A stretch of DNA of 64,000 nucleotides from Nectonema munidae. Taxonomy: Eukaryota; Nematomorpha; Nectonematoida; Nectonematidae. Location of the stretch: NCBI GenBank assembly GCA_030549495.1, contig JAUIRK010000921.1, positions 974,501 through 1,038,500 on the forward strand. The letters run 5' to 3'. Each line of letters begins with the position of its first letter. Position 1 is the first letter of the stretch. Shown piece after piece: positions 34,601 to 43,600 of this stretch. The notes beneath the pieces are model-generated. The model did no database searches and had not been told where the DNA came from. It saw only the letters and a list, made by a program, of their open reading frames with translations. A program made the position numbers and the translations under genes.

Positions 34601-37600
34601 TAACTTGCATAGAATATCTGATAGAATTGAATATATAGAGGGTTTATTAAATAAGTCAATTTTCGTCTTTCCAATGCTAGATAATTAGGATACATAGGCT
34701 TCCTGATAATTAAATTTTATACTGATAATAAGTAAATGACATTATATATTTTGAAGTTATCTGATCTTACTTGTTTTATGCTGAAAAGTCATAAAAAAGC
34801 AAAGAGAGGAAGGATACTTTTATATAAAAAGGTATTTTTAGACTACATTTTTGGGTCTTAATCTAACAGCCCATATAGACAAGAATAGTATCAGATCAAT
34901 GATTAAAAATACAAATAAAATTAAACGCAGGCGTATTTAAAAGTTGGAGACATTGGACCATTCCCCCTACCTTTTCAAAATAAAGTTTGAAGCTCCTATA
35001 TTAGTTTATATAATACAAATAGAATTGTTTACCATCTGTCATTTAAAATAGTTAATTTTATAAAGTATATATATATATATACTTTGAAATTTCCTACTGG
35101 AATAATCACATTTATTGATTATACCTTCTCAGCAGTTCAACACTTTTTAAAGCCCTAAAATATTTTTATGAATACGCCACTGCGCGCCTTCTTTCGAAGT
35201 ACAAATGAAATATGAAAGGTATAGGAGATTGAGGAGAGAATGAAAGCCGCTAAGCATTCAACTTCAGGGTAACAAATCGGATGCAATTAAAAGGAACACA
35301 AAGAGATTATCAAAATTTCTCTGACTTCTAATTTTGTAATGCAATAAAATTGATATGACAATTTAGATAAAAATTTAAAATTAAATTTCAATTAAATAGG
35401 AGGCAGTCGAGTGTTTACACACAAGGCGTTGTGATCGTATCGAATATTGCATTGAAGTGTTAACTTTCAAAAAATGTTAGGGCCTTATATTTGATAACAC
35501 ACACACACACATAAAATCAACAAAAATTTCTAAATAAAATATAAAAAATGAATGCATTGATGTGAAGAAGTATTTAGAGTAGATTTACAAAAAAAATCGC
35601 TTCACAGTAGTCTCTTCGAAATAATTACATCCGCATCCCCGGATCATTTAGGTTTCAACATCCGCATATACGCAATTTTGAAACATTTTTCATTTTTTCT
35701 ATAATATATACGGCAATATTTTTTTCGGAAATTAGATTTTTACTTTATCCAAAAGTTTTATGGCAAGTTTATGATAACACATATACATCAACATCTTCTC
35801 TCTAAACTTTTAAGAAAAAGTTGCGTTGGCTTAGATTAGCAATTAGGATATACGCATCCGCAAAAAATTAATCCTGACGTCCGCATCCGCTAGGATGTCA
35901 AATTTGATATCGGCATTCTCATCAGCATTCGCGGATAAAAACAAATTTGTAAAGGAGACACAACATATTGAAATTTGTATGAAAAAAACGTGAAATTTGA
36001 GCATACATTTTCATATAAATTTAAAAATAACGGTAAACATAAATGCATATATATGAAGTGGTTCTATCATAAATACCTAATGATTTAAGAAAAATTTCTT
36101 CAACATATATACATCACATATGTAGACTGTTGAAAATATTTGACTAAAATATCTATGGTCTCTTAACTTTACAAAAAATGAATTTTTTTAAATTCATTTA
36201 ACTAAAGCAACAACAACACATTTGCCGACCTCACATATGTTAGGAGTAATTGTGTAGCCTTAAAAGCGGACACTTACGCTCTGCGCAATCAATAATTCTT
36301 TCTCAGGCACATTGAGGTGTTCAGTGCCGCCATACTTCTCAAGTAGACTCTTCTTGAACTCGCTTTTATTCTCGTCTTCCTTTCCAAGGATTTCTCTTCG
36401 GATGAGTTCGAGGCGAGTTGGGTCCGCGTTTGCGTGAATATCGATCCCTGCTTCCAGCGTCTCCCATGCGAAAACTGAAAAAACGAACATTTTAATTTAT
36501 CCTATATTATAATTGTGCTTCCCAAAGTGGGCGTTTTGTTATTCTAGGACAGCGGTTCTTAGCCTTTTTCATTTGCCGACTCATTTTACGTACGACACAA
36601 ACACTTGCGACCCAACATGTAAAAAATAAGACGGATAAGAAAAAAGAATATTTATCTAACTTTTTTAAGAAATTAAAATGCTTTTTTTGGTTTACAAAAG
36701 AAATTTATTACAATGTTTTAATTTGACAAAGAAGTTACAATTAATGAGAACGTTGCGTTTGAAGTTTTCTTGAAAGCTCTTCAAAACGGGGTTTTATTGT
36801 TGACGGACAACATCGCATGCCGTGCTCCGGTGATAAACGATTTCGATATTTATTTTTAACAGCCATAAGAGTTGAAAAACCCACAAATACGTTGTTGGGA
36901 AAGGAAGAAGGACATTAAGTGCTTTAAAACCCCACCACTTCTTATTCTTTATAAATCTATGTCCAGAAAGCACTCAAAGTTTCTGTTTTAAAATCACATT
37001 CAAGAGCTTTGTCATTTTTATTCCAATGAGTTGCTCTTCTAATTGGTAGATATCAGAAATTTCCTGAAGTAGATCTTCAATTTTCACATCAAATGGATTT
37101 CTGACCGTATTCATTTCTACTCGTATAATTAGGTTTTATTTTTGTTATTTCAAGATTTTTTTAACTTCCCGGTTTTCTTGGCCCTTGGCGACCTAAAAAA
37201 ATTGCCAGGAGACCCAAATTTGAGTCGCAACACAGGGTTAAGAAGAGCTGTTCTAGGAGATGATGTGAAGAGTTACGAATAACGAGTAGAGAGTAGATAG
37301 ATTCTTATATTTTGGGCGTTTTATGCAGAGTTGGAGTTGGAGTCGGTTTTTAAAGTATTTTAAATAAGAAAAAAGCAGTTTATTTTTGTAAGCATATATA
37401 AAGTGTTCCTTCTCGAAACGAAGAGTTGGCGTTGAATTTATTAAGTTTTTGAGTATTTGCGGTAGGAGTTAGATTTTTGAAAATACTAGGAGTCGGGATC
37501 GGATATTTTGCTCTAATCTAGCCTTCTATCATATGCCTGACTGTGTAGAATTTGCCAATTTTTCCACAAAAGATTCAGCCACTTCTTGATCTGCACTAGA

Positions 37601-40600
37601 AGACACTCCATGAATATATTTCATGTTGGGTTTACATTGTGTAAACCATTTCTTTTTCTTAAACTTTTTAAACCAAACAAAACTTGAAATAAAATCTCAA
37701 TAAGGAAAGGAATGATATTTATCCGTTTCTATGAGAGAAGAATAAAGATTCACAGCTTTCGACGTGACGATATTTGTGCTTATTGGAATACAGTTTTGAT
37801 TGCAGTCTTCTATCCAAATAAGCAACATATGGTCCATTTCAATCATTACTTGACTTCGATTTCGAGTGGATTGAATTGCAGATGTGGAAGCCATTTGTCG
37901 CTTACTTTTATATTCATCAGTTTTTCTTAAAATTGTACGTATCCTTGATTCGTCGTCATTTGAAAACGTTGAGCAATCTCAGACTTTTTTTTTTATCTCT
38001 TTCATACATTTTGATTATACAAAGTTTATCTTCCAAACTTATTATTTTCCTTTTTTGATGAAGATAGCACAATAATATTATAATTCTGAATAAAATTAAA
38101 ATACATATTATCAGACAGAGTAATCACAACTAAATGCATTTTAAAAAAGAAAACTTTTAAAGGATTATGAAAAAGATATTTAACTGCTAGCTTGCAAGTG
38201 GGAAAAAGTGTTAAGCTTTGAAACAATTTAAATAAAGTGGTGAAAGCAAAATAACTTAATTCCAAAGACGAATTATTATTCAAATAAAAAATAGACAATA
38301 CATATCGTCATAAATATCAAAATGTATACGTAAAAGAGAATAAATATTCAAAAAAATCAATTTGTTACATAAAAAAATTGGAGCAAATAGGTTAAAAATG
38401 ATTTATAAATGATATAGCTGTTTATTATTAATTTGATAATAAAAAAAGTCATTAACGTGTTAGGAAAAGTTTGGGAAACACTGTACAAATACAATGAACT
38501 GGCAATAGTTAAGGAGTAACACAAAAAGTAATCTCCCTTCCCCAAACATAAGTATAAGTAACACAATGAACGAACCAGCTCCCATATCAATCCAATACTC
38601 ATTTTCAAAGAATTATATATACATTTTTCGCAATTATTATCAAATGAAATAGCAAGAACATTTAGGAGTGGAGCACTATCATCTGTAGGTGTAAGATATT
38701 TAAAATTCTCCTTCCGCCTTAAAAGCGTTAGCTGATATATTGCAAAGTTTTTAAAAATAGGGTAATTTTTTAATGATTTTAACTGTCAAAAATATTCCAT
38801 TAATATGTTCATTGCGTATATTAATTGGTTAACGGCCAGAGTCACAAAAATAAAATCGTACACGTTTATCAATCCTCTTTAATACAAATCTTCTGCTTTA
38901 CATTAGATATCGTCTGATTATTCTGGTCGTTAACGGGTTAAGATATATGAAAAATATTCTTAAAGTAGATTTTCATGAAGCTCAAGGCAGAGAAATTTCA
39001 AGTGAGAAATTTCTGTAGATTTGTGAATATGTGAAAAAGTAAGAAACCTTGTTGTTTCGCTAATTCAATAGCATCGCCAGTGACACGAGTGAAGTTGTCT
39101 CCAGCAAAGTTGATTTCCTTTCCTGATGCATTGGAATCCGCTGGCAGTGGATTGGTTCTCATACTTCTTGTCTTGGGGTCGTAGTAGGCGGAATTGGGGT
39201 CGAGATTGAACAAGTATTTGGCGGTATCTTCGCGAATTCTGAGATTTCGCACGGTGATGCGCTGCTTGGAATCCATTTTCGTTCCAGGCATATCACTCTC
39301 CTCAACATAGCGCTCGTCATCCAAAGTGTCCTCACTAACTTTTTTATCAGCATCATCAACCTAAAGAAAAATGAAAACTTTGTATAAAGGGTGAAAATCA
39401 ATTTGCCTTGTACAGTTAGAAGGTAAAGCGTCAGATTTCGATTCCAACTCCAATTTATTACAAAAATATAACTCGAAGAATAAGCAAAATTTTTAGGCAA
39501 GAAATTAAGATCAAGGAATGGATGACGCCTCAGACATCATGAGGTTCTGTGCATCTAGGCACAAAGAACACTTTCTTGATGATTCCGAAAGTGACATGAA
39601 CAGTGATTTTAATAAAAAAAGAATCTTCAAAAATTTTTATTTTATTATCCTTTTTGTGTCATGGACTATCTGTGATATGGAGGGATTTAAATCTTCCCAA
39701 ATTTAATTTTTTATTTTGTTACCCTTTTTGCGACAAACGAGATTACTTTTCGAAAATCAATGCCTGAAAGGGTGTACAATGTGAGGAGAGTATTTTTGTA
39801 TCAAGGATTAAAATCATCAATTAGATAAAAGCTTTTGTGGTATGTAATTTTGGTGTTGGACTTTATTTTTATTTAGTTGCAGTTTATTACGGGCTGAAAA
39901 ATTCACCAACTTGAATTGAATCTTAACTATCATCAATGAAAACGTGCTCAATGCGAATCGGTCATGGAGTGTGATTTTTCAAAATTGAAAGTTATTTCTT
40001 AAAGCGCGTAGTCGAAATTTTAATCCGCCTTTTTTTAGAATCGTAGAACCAAAGGTCTTAGGTTCGATCCAGCATCAAACCTTCATTGCTCACAGTTTGA
40101 TTAAAACCTTTGGATTTTAACATTCCAAAGTACCTCCTATGGAGTTATAAATAGCATGTTTTTTACAAAAATAGATTTTATATTCGTGGTTTGTAGAGTT
40201 TTAGCTCATCATTCGTTTTTGCATCGAAAACCAAAATTAAAGGAAAAGGCATGCAAAATATTGAGCAAGCGATTTAAGTACAGTAGTGCCCCCCCCCCCC
40301 CCTGACACACGCACCATTAGTACACGAAATCCGTTGGTCAAGGCAACTTCCCGTTTTTGCCTCATGCAACTCACACACTCATGACAAACATGTCAGCTAT
40401 CTTATGCATATAAACCCATGCATTCTTACTTAAAATCTCGTTCTTCGTAAGTAGGTCTCTATCAAAATAGTCTAATATTTGTTTGATTATATTAATGGAA
40501 TTACCCCCTAAACTTCGTTAAATGTGTTTATAGATACTTGTATACTTATAATCTTAATTATGACAATACACAGATCAGATAATTCACACGTGTTGGTCAT

Positions 40601-43600
40601 CTTCCAAGTGGTCGTGTATTAAGGGGGGGGCTACATTTTGTATATACATTATTAAAGCTTTACAAACAATTCTTAAAATAATATAACTGATATTTTATAT
40701 TTAGATGGTATGCAACTTTATCTTTATCTACGTGTGATAGCTCTGAACTCTTGATTGAATTTAATTTTTTAGCATCTCTTTATTTATGGAAATAAACTTA
40801 AAAAATATATAACATTTGTTCGACACATATTGTATAAAAAAAAATTCCAATATCGAGGTTTTTGTTTTTACGAATCTTAAGTTTCGAAATTTTGATTATG
40901 AAGAAATTTAAAAGGGGCTGATTTGTGTTAACTACATTCGTCAAGAGATTGTGTCATATGCGAAATCTAAGAAAAAAAATGATGAAACGCTTAATATAAA
41001 AATGGCGAAGGGATGAAGGAAGTAAAGTGTAGAAAAAAGTTACCTGTTCGGATGCGGGTTCTGTGTCATTTATTTCTTCTTCTAGCTCTCTTTCTTTTAG
41101 TTTTTTCTTCATCTATTGTCAAAAAGATACGTACACAGATAAAGCTACTTGTAGCAAGTAATGAAAAACATTAACATCCTTCTTACGACCAATAATAACC
41201 TTTTTTCACAAACATATGTAATCCCAAATTAGGGCGAAATTCGTGTCAAAATTGCAAAAACTTATCGATTTACAGTAGATAACTATTTTTATAATACAGC
41301 TTTTTATATCATATATTTCTTCTTCTAGCTCTTTTTTATCTATTTATTTCCTCTTAATTCTTTCATTACCTTGGAAATGCTAAAATCTTAAAATTATTAT
41401 TTTGAACTTGAATACTTTCTCCAATTGTGAAATTGAAGGTTTTCTCTTAATTTTGCCCTTTTATCTTCTTCATATGGAAAATTAATGCTCAATTTGTACA
41501 AAAAAGGTAATTGATGAAAATTGAAAAATTAGATTTATCATATAACAATCGTACAATGTCAATCTATTTAAAGAAAAGCCTACGCGCTATCCATACCTTT
41601 TTTTAAACACCACCAAACTTTTCTTGATATTTCTTTTCAAAAATCAGTATTTTACTTCTAAAAAGTCACTTAACAATATGTTTCAATTTAAAAAGTATTC
41701 ACTTTTAGGTAATAGACAAAAATTAAATGTTCCAAAATTGGAAAATATTCAGGACAAAATTTAATTAAAAAAAGATTTTGATGTAAAAGATGGAGAATGT
41801 ATCATGAGTATTTCTGAAAATTTGGATTTGCATCAAATACTGTGTCAAAAATTGTATCTTGATGGGAGAAAACACGATAAATTAATAATCAAAAACGTGG
41901 AGGTGATCGAAGTTCAAAATTGAAAGAAGAAAAAATTATTATTCAATCATGGGTTGATGAGAATTCATTGCTCACTCTGTCAAAGTTTCAAGAAAAAATA
42001 ATGAATGAACTAAAACTACAGGTAAGCACAAGCACCATTGATAGATGTTTGAAAGCCTTTTATTATAGAATTAAGAACATTGCCTTGGTAGCAGAAAGAA
42101 GAAATTGTGAAAGTACGATTGAAAAGAGAAAAGAATACGCTGACAAATTCAGAAACTTAGAAGTTAAAACACGACATGAAAACTTTGTTTTTATCGATGA
42201 AATTGCCGTTTCTCTTTCATCAAGGCCAAAAAAAGGACTCGCAAAAAAGTTTGTTCACCATATGTTTCTGTTCCTAACGCTAGAAGCAGAACTATCTCTG
42301 ATGTTACGCCCATGAACAAAAATGGAATGGTGTATAACAAAATTTGCGATGCAACAGTTAATGAAAAAGTTTTTAAAGCTGCTTTACTTGAGATTGAAAA
42401 GTCCTGAGCTGAAAAAACATGGACCCAATATTCATACTTGATAATGCAAGGATTCATCACTATAAAGGGTTGTCTGATGTTACCAAAGACATGAAATTGT
42501 TTTATCTTCCACCTTACTCTCCTTTTTTAAATCCAATTGAAAACGTTTTTTGAATATGGAAAGGTAAAGTTAATAGAGGAGGAGCAAACAATGGAAAAGA
42601 ACTGAAAGATTTAATAAACAACATTTTCAATGAAATTTCTTCTGATGATTGCGAATCTTTGTATAGAAAAATGCTTGCATATATTATCAGATCTGAAAGA
42701 GGTGAAGTTATTATGGAAAAGTTTAAATTTTATATTATTTTTTATTTATACATTATTACTTTTACCTTAGAGTTACAGTGATTAGCGTATGGAAAGTCTG
42801 ACTTATTACAAATATATTACCAATAAGAAACCATAACATGACTATTGATTGAAAATATATGACTAACGATTGCAAACATATGCCAAACGATTGCAAACAT
42901 ATTCCTAACGATTGTAAACATATGCCTAACTTATAAACGAAAATGATCAAAATGGCCTCTAGAGACACAATTTGTTAAACCTCAGGGAAGCAAAAAATGT
43001 AAAAATTTAGTGCGGGACAAACCGGGAAAGAAACGCTAAAGAAAATAAAGGATTGAAAGAGTAGAGTTGAGTGAAATTGTGTTCGGTTAAAATTTGTCAA
43101 AGTACCATAAAAAGAGTTTTACTTCTTCCAATTTGGAAAAGTTTTCGATGACTTCGTGGTATTGTTGGGGGTCGTAGCCGTGCCATCGGTCACGTTTGCC
43201 ATCGTATGCGAGATTGAGGGCGGGAGTGAGAACTTCGTCCTTCGCTAAATCGACTGCTTTAAACTTCGCACCGATTTTCCTAGGCCTCTGAAAAGCATGC
43301 GTATATTTGATGTAACAAGAAATGCTTTTTCCATCCGAAATTATCAATGGCTTGGAAAAAGTAGGGATGCAAAAATACTACATATTACTTGAATATAAAA
43401 TCTATTTTTGTAAAAAACATGATATTTATAAATCCATAAGAGGTACTTTGGAATGTTAAAATCCAGAGGTTTTAATCAAACTATGAGAAATGAAGTTTTG
43501 ATGCTGGATCGAACCTAAGACCTTTGGTAATGAAGACAAGTAATCTAGCCAACCTTACTCACCCCCTATAATAATATATAATGAGATAAAAAGTTATCTT

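Noticed and set aside
35625-35950. Repeat region with GCATCCGC motifs
   Set aside because: The short motif recurs four or five times, but no unit, ends or orientation pattern could be defined.
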